Shown: positions 35,003 to 44,163, counted from the stretch's first letter. The stretch is DNA of 64,000 nt from Candidatus Bathyarchaeota archaeon (GCA_018396705.1 JAGTQZ010000004.1:62001-126000); one strand, 5' to 3'. Numbers and translations are program-made. The notes: generated by a model not told the origin, from the sequence alone.

Positions 35003-35416
35003 CTACATCACCGGCTCAAAAAAGTAGCTTAAATACACGTTTTCGTTGTCCTCGTAAAGTTTGTCTATTTTAAGCCTTAACTTCATACCAATTTTCAACA
35101 TTTTCTCGTCGGCCTTTATTCTGCTAACAACAGTTATGCCTTCGGGTAACTCCACCGCACCGACTATGTATGGTCCCTTATGGTACTGGAATGGTTCACG
35201 CAAACTATAGGCGTGAACCGTGTATGTGTAAAGTGTTCCTTCAGTGCTTAAGAAGCATTCCTCTACGTTGGCGCTATGGTCGCAGTCTGGATTGTTACAC
35301 ACGGTAGATTTTGGAAATTGTATGCTTCCGCATTTTGGACAACGGCTGCCAATTAACCTTGGCTTCTCAGAGGGCCACTCGAAAAGTCCATCCATAATAG
35401 GAACTTCTTTCTTCAT
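35003..35416 (-). CDS. DUF35 zinc-ribbon/OB-fold partner of thiolase
   Basis: Small acyl-CoA-binding scaffold of 137 residues. The N-terminal rubredoxin-like zinc ribbon has CPKCG...CNNPDC, followed by an OB fold (TEGTLYTYTVHAYSL, PYIVGAVELPEGITVVSRI). In archaeal thiolase/HMG-CoA synthase complexes the DUF35 protein bridges the enzymes and shares the CoA pocket. ATG 35416 is chosen because CGGGGTTGG precedes it; a TTG three codons earlier is possible. Only one base separates its stop from the thiolase start, so the two are certainly co-expressed. Confidence 0.9.
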   Translation of the reverse strand: MKKEVPIMDGLFEWPSEKPRLIGSRCPKCGSIQFPKSTVCNNPDCDHSANVEECFLSTEGTLYTYTVHAYSLREPFQYHKGPYIVGAVELPEGITVVSRIKADEKMLKIGMKLRLKIDKLYEDNENVYLSYFFEPVM

Positions 35417-35620
35417 ATTAACCAACCCCGTTTATCGAGGTAGTGAAGTTAGGGTCTAATTTTAACTTTTTGGGTAAATCTCCAAATTTTGGCAAGAAAC
35501 CATTCAGGAACGTAGAGTGTACAACAAGCACTTGTAAAATCAAGGCTCTCCGCTTGGAACAGAAAGCTAAATTAGCAAAAGACAAGATACATGAATGTTC
35601 AATCTGGTGAGAGGTGTTGA

Positions 35621-36418
35621 ATGTTGAGCTTTGAATTTAAACGCATAATATATGAAAAGAAAGACGGTGTTGCATGGATCACTTTGAACAACCCTGAGCG
35701 ATATAACGCCCTTGACTCTGAAATGCGAAAGGATTTAAAAATTGCTTTAGAAGACGCTGGCAAAGACAACAATATAGTTGCAGTTGTCATTAAAGGATCA
35801 GAAAAAGCATTTAGCGCTGGAGGCGATGTTCGTGCTTTCGCAGAAATGAAGCCCTTTGATGTTCTAGAATTGATCAGAGAACTTGGAACAGCATTTGTTT
35901 TGGGAAAAATTATCCGTGACATGCCGAAACCGGTCATAGCCGCCGTAAGCGGTTACTGTCTCGGAGCGGGGTTTGAGCTGGCGCAGGCATGCGACATAAT
36001 ATTTGCTTCAGAAGACGCTGTTTTCGGCCAACCTGAAATAAACGTTGGACTAATCCCTGGTGGTGGTGGAACCCAGAGGCTGCCAAGGCTTATTGGAGAA
36101 AAGAAGGCCAAGGAACTAATATTTACCGGAGATAGACTATCTGCCAAAGAAATGGCTGAGTTAGGCCTTGTTAACAAGGTTGTTCCATCGGATCAGCTTA
36201 TGAATGTTGTCAACGAGTTCATTGGGAAAATTAAAAGTAAAAGTCCACTTGTTATTGGAGTCGCCAAAGAGGCGGTGAACCAGTCATTAGAAACAAGCTT
36301 GTCCGAGGGATTCAAATACGAGGCACAGCTCTTTGCACAGCTATTCAGCACAGAAGACCAAAAGGAGGGGGCAAAGGCTTTCCTTGAAAAAAGAAAGCCT
36401 GTCTGGAAAGGAAAATAG
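35621..36418 (+). CDS. Enoyl-CoA hydratase/isomerase (crotonase) family protein
   Basis: Crotonase of 265 residues. Oxyanion-hole segments are FSAGGDVRAFAEM and SGYCLGAGFELAQACD, and both catalytic Glu are retained: in GFELA and in FGQPEINVGLIPGGGGTQRLPRL. This supports real hydratase activity on a 2-enoyl-CoA. ATG 35621 follows GAGAGGTG. It stands as a single gene between the thiolase operon (opposite strand) and the CoA-transferase. Exact acyl chain not readable from sequence. Confidence 0.92.
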   Translation: MLSFEFKRIIYEKKDGVAWITLNNPERYNALDSEMRKDLKIALEDAGKDNNIVAVVIKGSEKAFSAGGDVRAFAEMKPFDVLELIRELGTAFVLGKIIRDMPKPVIAAVSGYCLGAGFELAQACDIIFASEDAVFGQPEINVGLIPGGGGTQRLPRLIGEKKAKELIFTGDRLSAKEMAELGLVNKVVPSDQLMNVVNEFIGKIKSKSPLVIGVAKEAVNQSLETSLSEGFKYEAQLFAQLFSTEDQKEGAKAFLEKRKPVWKGK

Positions 36419-36450
36419 CCCGTTTGAGGATGCATTAAGCTCTAGGAACG

Positions 36451-36459
36451 TTTATAAAT
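36451..36459 (+). promoter_or_regulatory. TATA box for the CaiB-type gene
   Basis: TTTATAAAT lies 36-44 bases before the ATG at 36495, implying a leader of about 10-15 bases. Confidence 0.5.
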
Positions 36460-36494
36460 CCTTGATGTGAGAAACTTACCCAAAGTGATCCAAC

Positions 36495-37640
36495 ATGATA
36501 AAGGCACCACTAGAAGGAATAAAAGTTCTAGATTTTACCCATGAAGTAGCTGGACCGCACTGTACGATGCTTTTGGGTGATCTTGGCGCTGAAATAATCA
36601 AAGTCGAAGTACCGGGAAGAGGCGACAGAGGAAGACACTGGGTCGGCATGAAAGAAACCATATTCATAACAAACAACAGAAACAAGAGAAGTATCGTTTT
36701 AGACCTCAAAAGCGAAGAAGGAAGAAAAATAGCGTTTGAATTGGCAAAAAAAGTTGATGTCCTAGTTGAAAACTTTGTTCCCGGGACCTTGAAAAAGTTT
36801 GGCCTAGATTATGAAAGCGTCAAAAAGGTTAACCCAAAGATAGTTTATTGTTCAATTTCAGGGTATGGGCAAGACGGCCCGTACAGCAGTCGTCCGGCGT
36901 GGGATCCGATCATCGAGGCTGAGTCTGGGTTGATGTCGCTTACTGGAGACCCTGAACCATGTTTGCCTTCAAGGATACCTGCCTCAATCATAGACTATGG
37001 CGCCGGTGTCTATGCAGCTTTAGCAATAGTTTCGGCTTTACTATACAGAGAGAAAACCGGGAAAGGACAGATGATTGACCTTTCAATGTTGGATGTTTCC
37101 GCGTTATGGGCTGGATACTGGATTGCCTACAGCTCAATAACAGGGGAAGTCAGGGAAAGAATGGGTTCCGCTGCACCAGTTGGAGCACCCTACCAAGTTT
37201 TCAGAACTAAGGATTCATACATTTTCATTGCAGCCTTTGAAGATGAGCACTGGAAGAAGTTCTGCCAAGTTATAAAAGCAGAAGACCTTTTAAAAGACCC
37301 TCTATATGCAACGAGAGAAAGCAGAGCTACGAACAGAAAAACCCTCATAGAAAAGCTTAGCAAGATAATCAGCACATGGAACACTAAAGATTTGGTGGAC
37401 GCTCTAGTTGCTGTGGGCGTGCCATGTGCCCCCGTAAACAATACGTTGGAAGTGGCAAACCACCCGCAACTGCTCCACCGAAACATGATTGTCGAAATCG
37501 AATACAAGGGACAGAAAGTAAAAATTCCAGGGATACCCTTCAAATTCTCGGAATGTCCGCTAAAAATTAGGCATCTCCCACCAGCGGACGTGGGACAACA
37601 CACAGAAGAAGTTCTCCGTGAACTCGGGCTAAAACAATAG
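36495..37640 (+). CDS. CaiB/BaiF (family III) CoA-transferase
   Basis: Transfers CoA between carboxylic acids through an aspartyl-CoA anhydride. Conserved N-terminal blocks are IKVLDFTHEVAGPHCTMLLGDLGAEIIKVE and NRNKRSIVLDLKSEEGR; the catalytic Asp is in ASIIDYGAG, where family III enzymes place it, after SGYGQDGPYSSRPAWD. The 381-residue length is standard. Together with the crotonase, thiolase and SDR nearby it could activate a ring-opening product or other organic acid. Fatty-acid, carnitine, aromatic and bile-acid CoA-transferases all share this fold, so substrate is open. Confidence 0.92.
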   Translation: MIKAPLEGIKVLDFTHEVAGPHCTMLLGDLGAEIIKVEVPGRGDRGRHWVGMKETIFITNNRNKRSIVLDLKSEEGRKIAFELAKKVDVLVENFVPGTLKKFGLDYESVKKVNPKIVYCSISGYGQDGPYSSRPAWDPIIEAESGLMSLTGDPEPCLPSRIPASIIDYGAGVYAALAIVSALLYREKTGKGQMIDLSMLDVSALWAGYWIAYSSITGEVRERMGSAAPVGAPYQVFRTKDSYIFIAAFEDEHWKKFCQVIKAEDLLKDPLYATRESRATNRKTLIEKLSKIISTWNTKDLVDALVAVGVPCAPVNNTLEVANHPQLLHRNMIVEIEYKGQKVKIPGIPFKFSECPLKIRHLPPADVGQHTEEVLRELGLKQ

Positions 37641-37657
37641 CTCACATGATTTTCCAA

Positions 37658-37664
37658 AATTTTT
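37658..37664 (+). terminator. T-rich terminator after the CoA-transferase gene
   Basis: AAAATTTTTCTC shortly after the stop at 37640 is a plausible archaeal termination run. No hairpin is seen. Confidence 0.25.
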
Positions 37665-37931
37665 CTCGCGAATGTTTCATAATGACATATGTGTCTATTC
37701 ATGATTTTGATCCTCACACCTTGGCCTAATTCTATGCATCAATTATGTGACGTTAGCTGAATGTAGATGCCAAAAACTCTAATAACGACGGATGACATGC
37801 AGCAACAGTTAAGATTGAAAGAGCAAAAAATTAATTGAAGCAATATTTGAATTTGTTAGATAAGTGAAAAAGAAAAATGTTATAGTACGTAAAAACCGAA
37901 ATAGATATGGCTAGCAGCATTTCACGTGGTG

Positions 37932-38006
37932 GCTCCGGTAGTATAGTCCGGTCAAGTATAGCGGCCTCTCGAGCCGCGGACCCGGGTTCAAATCCCGGCC
38001 GGAGCA
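37932..38006 (+). tRNA. tRNA-Glu (anticodon CTC)
   Basis: Complete cloverleaf: acceptor arms GCTCCGG and CCGGAGC pair fully, the anticodon stem GCGGC/GCCGC encloses the seven-base loop CTCTCGA with anticodon CTC, and the T arm is CCGGG-TTCAAAT-CCCGG. The discriminator is A and CCA is not encoded. No intron. It stands between the CoA-transferase gene and an exported-protein gene. Confidence 0.93.
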
Positions 38007-38339
38007 CTTACCTTCTCGGTTCAATTCTCACTTTTCCTTCCTCGATCACGTTGAGTCCTTAAACATTTCTAAGACGTCATTGCGAAGTATGCAGACCATC
38101 TAATAACGATCCTTAGGCGATGCCGAAAACATGTTACTGGGTGTTAGCATGTATCCAGCGTAGTTAGGCTGAGCCGTGTCTCCATAACGTTGAGGGGGGT
38201 TCCTGCCTTAGCGTCGTCCTTATTGCTGTAAAGGTGTTGGGCAATCGCGCTCAGCTATAGTCCTAAATGCAAGGAAGTTTGTGCTTTCGACTAGAAAACT
38301 ATGACTGTGGTGCACGCTGTGGCAGATGCAATATCTACT
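38007..38339. other. Gene-free stretch after tRNA-Glu
   Basis: I see no credible gene, repeat or known RNA in these 333 bases. The segment is somewhat richer in G+C than its surroundings (for example around 38190-38220). It may hold the 3' untranslated part of the minus-strand gene that ends at 38340. Confidence 0.5.
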
Positions 38340-39275
38340 TCACCACTGGTAGAGCACGACTATTATGAAGAGGTCCACGTACACCATTCCGAATCCTGGA
38401 TGATTGTACCAGCCGCCCTCATAGATCGGTCCGTAGAAGATCTCGTCATTTTGCGGCTCAACGTAGACGAGGCCTTCCTTGCATTTTATTGCGTTAAAGG
38501 CGTGGTTAAACTCGTTGCCTTGTGCGTCACGTCCCAAAACAGCTACTATTCCCATGTCCCAACGTTTGAGTTTGGCACGCATTGAAAGCATTACGGAGAA
38601 GTCGCCGCAAACGAAATCCCACATTGAATATGGCAGCCTATCCGTGTCATCCTCTTCAAGCCACTGGGACAGTTCGCTTATCGACGGCGTAACTGTTTCA
38701 TTAGCCCAGAGTGGACTATAAATGGCGAAGCAAACTTGGCTATATGCCTCCTTGAGCGCTGAATAGTTTGCCTCAAGCACCTGATACTGGCCTAGAAGCG
38801 TTTCGTATTTGCTCTGTAGCTCTGAAAGGTTGTAGCTCAGAAGCACCGTGTAGTTTTGGAGCAGCGCCGTGTAAGTGTCGTTGAGCCTAGCGTAGGCTAC
38901 CGTTAACTCAACATAATCTTCCATTAGGTTTTCAAGCTCCATGGACAGCCTCGAATAGTTTTCATTCAGCGCTGTGTAATTGCTTTGTAACATGCTGTAA
39001 TTGCTGAGCAAATATGCATAGTCTTGCTGCAATGTAGCATAATCTTCTAGCAACGCGAGCTTCTCGTTCCAAACCTTTTGATAATCTGAGGCAATCTTAT
39101 CATAATCCTCTAATAGTTGCGTGATGGAGGCTTCAAGCGCCTTGCATCTGGAGGTCTCCTCTTCAAGTGCTTCCTTTGTGGCGTTAAGGACATTCTCCAA
39201 ACTCCAATTTTCATAGGCGAGAACAGTGGATATCAGGATTAGAATAGTGATAATTACCGTTTTCATGTGACGCAT
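38340..39275 (-). CDS. Exported coiled-coil protein with transglutaminase-like domain
   Basis: Protein of 311 residues. A hydrophobic N-terminal helix (residues 4-20) acts as signal or anchor. Residues 30 to about 180 form a long coiled coil built on repeats of LxxxYxxLxxxY with many N-Y-S/T glycosylation sites. The C-terminal domain (about 190-311) shows a Cys in MWDFVCGDFSVMLSMRAK, a His in FNHAFNAIKC and an acidic residue in YVEPQND, the transglutaminase-like Cys-His-Asp order. ATG 39275 follows GGTGA. Function unknown; a cell-surface cysteine hydrolase or cross-linker held on a stalk is likely. Confidence 0.72.
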   Translation of the reverse strand: MRHMKTVIITILILISTVLAYENWSLENVLNATKEALEEETSRCKALEASITQLLEDYDKIASDYQKVWNEKLALLEDYATLQQDYAYLLSNYSMLQSNYTALNENYSRLSMELENLMEDYVELTVAYARLNDTYTALLQNYTVLLSYNLSELQSKYETLLGQYQVLEANYSALKEAYSQVCFAIYSPLWANETVTPSISELSQWLEEDDTDRLPYSMWDFVCGDFSVMLSMRAKLKRWDMGIVAVLGRDAQGNEFNHAFNAIKCKEGLVYVEPQNDEIFYGPIYEGGWYNHPGFGMVYVDLFIIVVLYQW

Positions 39276-39501
39276 TGTTTCTTCACCATCCCCAACCTAC
39301 TTCCTATTAAGTTCATTCTTTCAGGACAGGAAGCTTACGAATTGTCCAAATTTCGGTCGAACCCTACAACTTATCCAAATCCCTAAAAATAAACGTACCG
39401 TTTTTGCACGGTTAGCCTTGCCAGACACCGCAGTGGAGATGCTGTTGTAACGTAAAAGTTTAAAAGTTAAATGGTTACCATCAATTTTTAAGTGAGGTTT
39501 T

Positions 39502-40611
39502 ATGAATTTAAAGTTGAACTTTACGTGTTTAATTTTATTTGGGTTACTTGGTTTTTCTCAGTTTAATTTGGGTCATTGTTGCTTTTTCGGTTCTCAACCG
39601 AAAGCGCTTGTGTTTTTGGCGTATTCGCCTTACTGGTTTCAGTATTTCAGGGGCAACAATTGGACTCATGTTGTTAGAGACCTTGAACTGATAAAATTGA
39701 TGGGCTTTGATGGTGTCCGCATTCACTATGAGTATGTGGTTGAACTTGGTTTGGTTGAGCCTTTACTGGAGCATACGCAACGTTTGGGATTAAAGGTTAT
39801 TTGGGCTACGCATGCCACCTACTGGAACAATAAGTTCCCAACGCGGGATTTTCCAAACGAAACTATTGTGCAGAACTATAAGGCTGAATTGCGTGTGATA
39901 GCCAACGCTTCTGCAAAGTATCCACATGTACTTTACGTTTCAGTCTTTTATCCAATACCGTTTCCAGCCGTGACTGGCATAACATATGATGAATGCTTAC
40001 AGCGTATCAGCAGTGATGAATTCAACAATGCCTTGAAGGACATTGTTTCTTTTGTTAAAAGCTTCAGCGTAAAATGCACAGTGGAAAGTGAGGGCATCCC
40101 GTGGGATTTTCCAGTTAAGTTTATCGAGAATGCTGATGGTTACTTCATACAGCCTTTTTCAACCAAAAAAGATGATATTGATGCTCAGCACATTCTCGAT
40201 TACGCGTCGTATTTTGAGAAAAGCGGGAAAAAAGTCTTCATAGGCGAGTACGGCTTTAGAACGTGGAAACCAGCGCACCATTGGGACTTTGGTATGGTTT
40301 CATGCGAAGCCGCCAAAGCAGAGCTTATCAAGCAATACTTTGATTTTGCAAGCGGTTGCTTTGAAATAATAACCTATTTCGCCATGTACGATGGAGACGG
40401 AGGCTGGGGACTGGTAAACAACGACGGAACATTGAGGCTCAGCGGTTGGAGTGCCTGCCAATGGCTTTACAATCGAGAAAATGCTGCTGCAATAGAGAAA
40501 CTGCTAACTTATATGGCTGTTGGCATTATAGCTGAAGCAATAGCCGTGGCGGTGCTTGCTGCGTTTACAGTCTTAAACTATAGAAATATAGAAAAATTAA
40601 AACGCTGTTAA
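39502..40611 (+). CDS. Exported glycoside-hydrolase-like protein
   Basis: Protein of 369 residues with a signal helix at residues 5-22, a probable (beta/alpha)8 domain and a C-terminal membrane helix (about 335-358), so it should be anchored outside the cell. GFDGVRIHYEYV resembles the second strand of clan GH-A hydrolases, and VFIGEYGFRTW fits the nucleophile Glu on strand 7. I could not place the acid/base Glu (expected in an N-E motif after strand 4; here YVSVFYP), so activity is doubtful. The ribosome site GTGAGGTT precedes the ATG. Confidence 0.65.
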   Translation: MNLKLNFTCLILFGLLGFSQFNLGHCCFFGSQPKALVFLAYSPYWFQYFRGNNWTHVVRDLELIKLMGFDGVRIHYEYVVELGLVEPLLEHTQRLGLKVIWATHATYWNNKFPTRDFPNETIVQNYKAELRVIANASAKYPHVLYVSVFYPIPFPAVTGITYDECLQRISSDEFNNALKDIVSFVKSFSVKCTVESEGIPWDFPVKFIENADGYFIQPFSTKKDDIDAQHILDYASYFEKSGKKVFIGEYGFRTWKPAHHWDFGMVSCEAAKAELIKQYFDFASGCFEIITYFAMYDGDGGWGLVNNDGTLRLSGWSACQWLYNRENAAAIEKLLTYMAVGIIAEAIAVAVLAAFTVLNYRNIEKLKRC

Positions 40612-40628
40612 AATATGAACGTAGAATT

Positions 40629-41744
40629 TTATGACAGCAAGTGAATATTGCCCAATCGTACTTTTTGCAGGTGTTTTTCGGCGGCTTTTTTACATTCTAT
40701 TGCTTGTTTTCGACTCGTGGTTGGCAAATCATTCATAACATAGCATGGATAGAACGCCAAGAGCGTGTAAGGGATTTCTGGGCTTATTTGGCTTATGAAT
40801 TGGGCTATTTTTTCGACTTCTTCTGCATCCACATATCCCGGCACAAGCAACGTGCTCGCTGTTAATACTGGCAGCTCTGGACGTTTTGCATAGTATTTTT
40901 CGCCTATTAACTTGAAGTTTTCAAGGCTAGGTTTGTTAGAAACTCCGCATAGGGCTATGGCTAATGGCTCACTCCATGCTTTCAAGTCAAATTTAATGTT
41001 GCCCCCACTTTGTAGGGCTAGTTCTGCGGCTTTCTCAGCTAAGTGTGGATTCATGTAGCCATTGGTTTCCCAGCAAACCCGAAGTATACGCTTTTCCTCT
41101 TCAGCCCTTTTTAGGACTATGCGGCTTGTCTCCAGCGAGTGCGGCATCTGCGGCGAGGGATCACCTCCAAAATAACATATGCATGAAACCTTTTGGTCGA
41201 AGGCTTTTCCGGCTAGTACTTTGGCGCTCATGGCTGGTTTATGTTTGACGGATAGGTTGCGGTAATGCCAGTTCTGGCAGAAGAGGCAGTCGTAGCTGCA
41301 TGCACCATAAAAAACCGCCAGATTGTAGTAGCCGTATTCTGGCTCCGGTTTGTAGGCGTATCTGGGATAGCCGCTTCCCGTGCAACCGGGACAAAACCAC
41401 CAACTAACACAATTGGTTGGCAATCCATCATAATACCATTCTAAAATGCCCCGCTCAACGGTGCCGCCGAAACGCACAAGTCGACCGCCTACATTCCAGA
41501 CAAGCCCACAGTAGCCGCATCCGCTCGCCCCAATAATACAATTGTTAGCGCAAACACCGCATGGTAAACCACCCTTGTCCCGAGGCGGTTCAGGCGGCAA
41601 ACCATAAACAGCCCGGCTTCTTGCATGCGCCACCTTCGCAACTTCAAGGGCTTGCCCGGGCTTCCGCCTAATACAACCTAAGCAAACGCCAAGCTTCCCA
41701 GAAATTAAAGGCGAAACCTCGCCGCAAACCTGACATTTCCCCAT
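40629..41744 (-). CDS. Radical SAM protein, pyruvate-formate-lyase-activating-enzyme-like
   Basis: Protein of 371 residues. The radical SAM cluster motif is CSYDCLFC (CxxxCxxC, with aromatic residue before the last Cys), and GGDPSPQ corresponds to the GGEP motif that binds SAM. The N-terminal 130 residues are Cys-rich (CQVCGE, CLGC, CGVCANNC, CGYCGL, CPGC) and may hold zinc or additional clusters. FDLKAW and TLLVPGYVDAEEVEKIA match the PflA-like group. The substrate protein is unknown; no glycyl-radical enzyme gene is in the window. Confidence 0.85.
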   Translation of the reverse strand: MGKCQVCGEVSPLISGKLGVCLGCIRRKPGQALEVAKVAHARSRAVYGLPPEPPRDKGGLPCGVCANNCIIGASGCGYCGLVWNVGGRLVRFGGTVERGILEWYYDGLPTNCVSWWFCPGCTGSGYPRYAYKPEPEYGYYNLAVFYGACSYDCLFCQNWHYRNLSVKHKPAMSAKVLAGKAFDQKVSCICYFGGDPSPQMPHSLETSRIVLKRAEEEKRILRVCWETNGYMNPHLAEKAAELALQSGGNIKFDLKAWSEPLAIALCGVSNKPSLENFKLIGEKYYAKRPELPVLTASTLLVPGYVDAEEVEKIAQFISQISPEIPYTLLAFYPCYVMNDLPTTSRKQAIECKKAAEKHLQKVRLGNIHLLS

Positions 41745-41848
41745 AACAGACTCAAAATAAACTATACGGGCAGACCTAAAAATCTATAGAGGGCTAGTGA
41801 CTTTGCGACTGCTCGACAGCACAAAATTGACTCGGCAACTATTCCCTT

Positions 41849-42142
41849 TCAGCCACCGCCCACCGGAGGAATAATCGCTAAGACGTCACCGTCTACAAGT
41901 TCTGTTTCAAGCCCCTTGATGGCTGAGGCGCTTCGTCCATTTATTAGGAATTGGAGATAACCTTTAACTTCGCCGGTTTTACCGTCATAAACGTAGTCTA
42001 TAAAGCCTTTTCCATGGCATTCAGCCAGCTTTTCTAAAACCTTCGCTAGAGTTATGCGTTCACCATCTGGAAACTCTAAGGTTTCCTCTCTTTTGCCAGT
42101 TATCTCCCGCAACGTGGTGAAGAAGCGCACCGAAATCCGCAT
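41849..42142 (-). CDS. moaD: MoaD/SAMP-family ubiquitin-like sulfur carrier
   Basis: A 97-residue beta-grasp protein ending in IPPVGGG, the C-terminal Gly-Gly that is adenylated and thiocarboxylated. ISVRFFTTLREITGKREETLEF at the start and DGDVLAIIPPVGGG at the end match MoaD. It could supply sulfur for molybdopterin or act as a small archaeal modifier (SAMP). MoaE and the E1-like MoeB are not in this window. The C-terminus extends one Gly beyond the usual GG. Confidence 0.88.
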   Translation of the reverse strand: MRISVRFFTTLREITGKREETLEFPDGERITLAKVLEKLAECHGKGFIDYVYDGKTGEVKGYLQFLINGRSASAIKGLETELVDGDVLAIIPPVGGG

Positions 42143-42507
42143 GACTACACTTCACCAAAATCAATAGTGAGATACAGCAAGATTTAAACTGTTCTAAAGT
42201 GAACGCCTTGAAAATGACCTCATCCTTCAGAGCATTTCAAATGCTTATGCCAACATTGTTGGATAACTGGCGAAAAAGTAACGGCCTCATAGCCGGACTT
42301 GACAATGGATTGCCTTGAGTTGCTCTAACTAGATGCAAAATTGTTTATGAAGCAGTAAGACGCGACAAGGCTGAAAAGGGCTAAAACGTTTAACCGCTTA
42401 TGTGTTGTTAATGTTAAGTTAACTCTTCCAGAAGGTAAAAGTTTATATGTTACCGCATTTTTGCTTAACCACGCATAAGCCTTTTAACCATTAATGGAGG
42501 AATAAGT
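42143..42507. other. Gene-free stretch before the thermosome gene
   Basis: These 365 bases hold the thermosome promoter near their end. A 34-codon open frame at 42214-42318 lacks a ribosome site and resembles nothing I recognise. I see no RNA gene or repeat. Confidence 0.5.
42441..42448 (+). promoter_or_regulatory. TATA box for the thermosome gene
   Basis: GTTTATAT lies 60-67 bases before the ATG at 42508, giving a leader of about 35-40 bases that contains GGAGG at 42496-42500. Confidence 0.5.
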
Positions 42508-44160
42508 ATGGCTTACTTAACAACAACAGCCTCAGGACAGCCCGTGTTAATCCTCAAAGAGGGAACCGCCAGAAGCCGTGGAAGGGAAGCCCAAAGAAAC
42601 AACATTATGGCTGCCCGCATAATAGGCGAAGTTTTGAAAACAACTCTTGGACCACGTGGAATGGATAAGATGTTAATTGACAGTCTAGGTGACATAACTA
42701 TAACTAATGACGGCGCCGCCATCTTAGACGAGATAGAAGTGGAGCATCCAGCGGCCAAAATGATGGTGGAAGTAGCCAAAACCCAGGACGACATGGTTGG
42801 CGACGGAACAACAACCGCAGTCGTCCTAGCAGGCGAACTCTTGAAAAAAGCCGAGGAGCTCCTAGACCAAAATATACATCCAACAATAATTGTCAGTGGC
42901 TATCGAAAAGCCGCCCAAAAAGCCGTTGAAGTTATAAATCGCATAGCCAAACCCGTTGACATTGAAGACAGAGAAACTCTACGCAAAGTGGCATTAACAT
43001 CCATGGCAAGCAAAGCTGTAGGCACGGCCAAAGAACATTTAGCGGAAATAGCCATAGACGCTGTAAAACAAATAGTTGAACAAAGGGGCGACAGAAGAAT
43101 CGCAGACATAGACAACATCCAAATCATAAAGAAGACAGGTAAAGGTCTCTTTGAATCCCAGCTTGTGAAAGGCGTAATCATAGACAAAGAAGTTGTCCAT
43201 CCTGGAATGCCTAAGAAAGTTGAAAACGCTAAAATCGCACTGCTAGACTGTCCATTAGAGATTGAGAAAACAGAGTTTAGCGCAGAAATACGCATTCGCG
43301 ATCCATCTCAAATGAAGGCTTTCCTAGATCAGGAAACCCAAATGCTAAAGGAAATGGTTGAAAAGATTAAAGCAGCAGGCGCTAACGTTGTCTTCTGCCA
43401 GAAAGGCATAGACGACATGGCACAGCACTTCTTGGCAAAAGAAGGTATACTGGCCGCTAGAAGAGTCAAACAATCAGACATGGAAAAACTTGCAAGGGCC
43501 ACGGGAGGCAGAATAGTCACAGATCTCGATGACTTGACGCCCCAAGACTTGGGCACCGCTGGCCTAGTGGAAGAACGCAAAATCGGCGAGGACAAAATGG
43601 TTTTCGTTGAAGATTGCAAGAACCCACGTTCAGTCGCCATATTAATAAGGGCTGGCCTTGAAAGAATGGTGGATGAAGCAGAACGCGCTATGACGGACGC
43701 TCTCTCGGTGGTTTCAGATGTCATAGAAAACAGCAAAGTCATAGCAGGTGGAGGCGCCGTTGAAACAGAAATTGCCAAAGAATTACGAGACTACGCCGCC
43801 AAAGTTGGAGGAAGAGAGCAGCTTGCTATAGAGGCTTTTGCAGACTCCATAGAAATAGTTCCAAGAACCCTAGCAGAAAACGCTGGGCTAGAGCCAATAG
43901 ACATAATAGTTGAACTAAGAGCAGCCCACGAGAAAACAGACGGCCACTTCATGGGTGTAAACGTCTTCACAGGAAAAATCGAAAACATGTACAATAATGG
44001 CGTCGTCGAACCAGCCATAGTCAAAGAACAAGCCATAAAATCAGCAACAGAAGCTGCTTCCATGATACTGCGTATAGACGATGTCATAGCAGCATCAAAA
44101 CCGAAAGAAGAAAAGGGCAAAGAGAAAACGCCAAGCGAAACTGAAAGCGAAGAATTCTAA
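42508..44160 (+). CDS. Thermosome subunit (group II chaperonin)
   Basis: ATP-driven protein-folding chaperonin of 550 residues. ATP-site blocks [24 protein letters not shown] and [18 protein letters not shown] are intact, as is the apical and equatorial signature [17 protein letters not shown]. The C-terminus ends in [18 protein letters not shown] rather than the GGM repeats common in archaeal thermosomes. The ribosome site GGAGG precedes ATG by 7 bases. Only one subunit type is in the window. Confidence 0.96.
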   Translation: MAYLTTTASGQPVLILKEGTARSRGREAQRNNIMAARIIGEVLKTTLGPRGMDKMLIDSLGDITITNDGAAILDEIEVEHPAAKMMVEVAKTQDDMVGDGTTTAVVLAGELLKKAEELLDQNIHPTIIVSGYRKAAQKAVEVINRIAKPVDIEDRETLRKVALTSMASKAVGTAKEHLAEIAIDAVKQIVEQRGDRRIADIDNIQIIKKTGKGLFESQLVKGVIIDKEVVHPGMPKKVENAKIALLDCPLEIEKTEFSAEIRIRDPSQMKAFLDQETQMLKEMVEKIKAAGANVVFCQKGIDDMAQHFLAKEGILAARRVKQSDMEKLARATGGRIVTDLDDLTPQDLGTAGLVEERKIGEDKMVFVEDCKNPRSVAILIRAGLERMVDEAERAMTDALSVVSDVIENSKVIAGGGAVETEIAKELRDYAAKVGGREQLAIEAFADSIEIVPRTLAENAGLEPIDIIVELRAAHEKTDGHFMGVNVFTGKIENMYNNGVVEPAIVKEQAIKSATEAASMILRIDDVIAASKPKEEKGKEKTPSETESEEF

Positions 44161-44163
44161 CCC

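Noticed and set aside
38007-38339. SRP RNA or RNase P RNA in the empty stretch after tRNA-Glu
   Set aside because: The G-rich part near 38190 caught attention, but I found neither the SRP helix 8 loops nor the conserved RNase P core, and no matching long helices.
38301-38585. Plus-strand open frame of 94 codons
   Set aside because: It lies mostly antisense to the transglutaminase-like gene, lacks a ribosome site and shows no known motif.
42214-42318. 34-codon open frame, perhaps the remnant of a decarboxylase-like gene
   Set aside because: It has no ribosome site and only a vague resemblance (GLIAGLDNG) to a family motif. It is within chance expectation.
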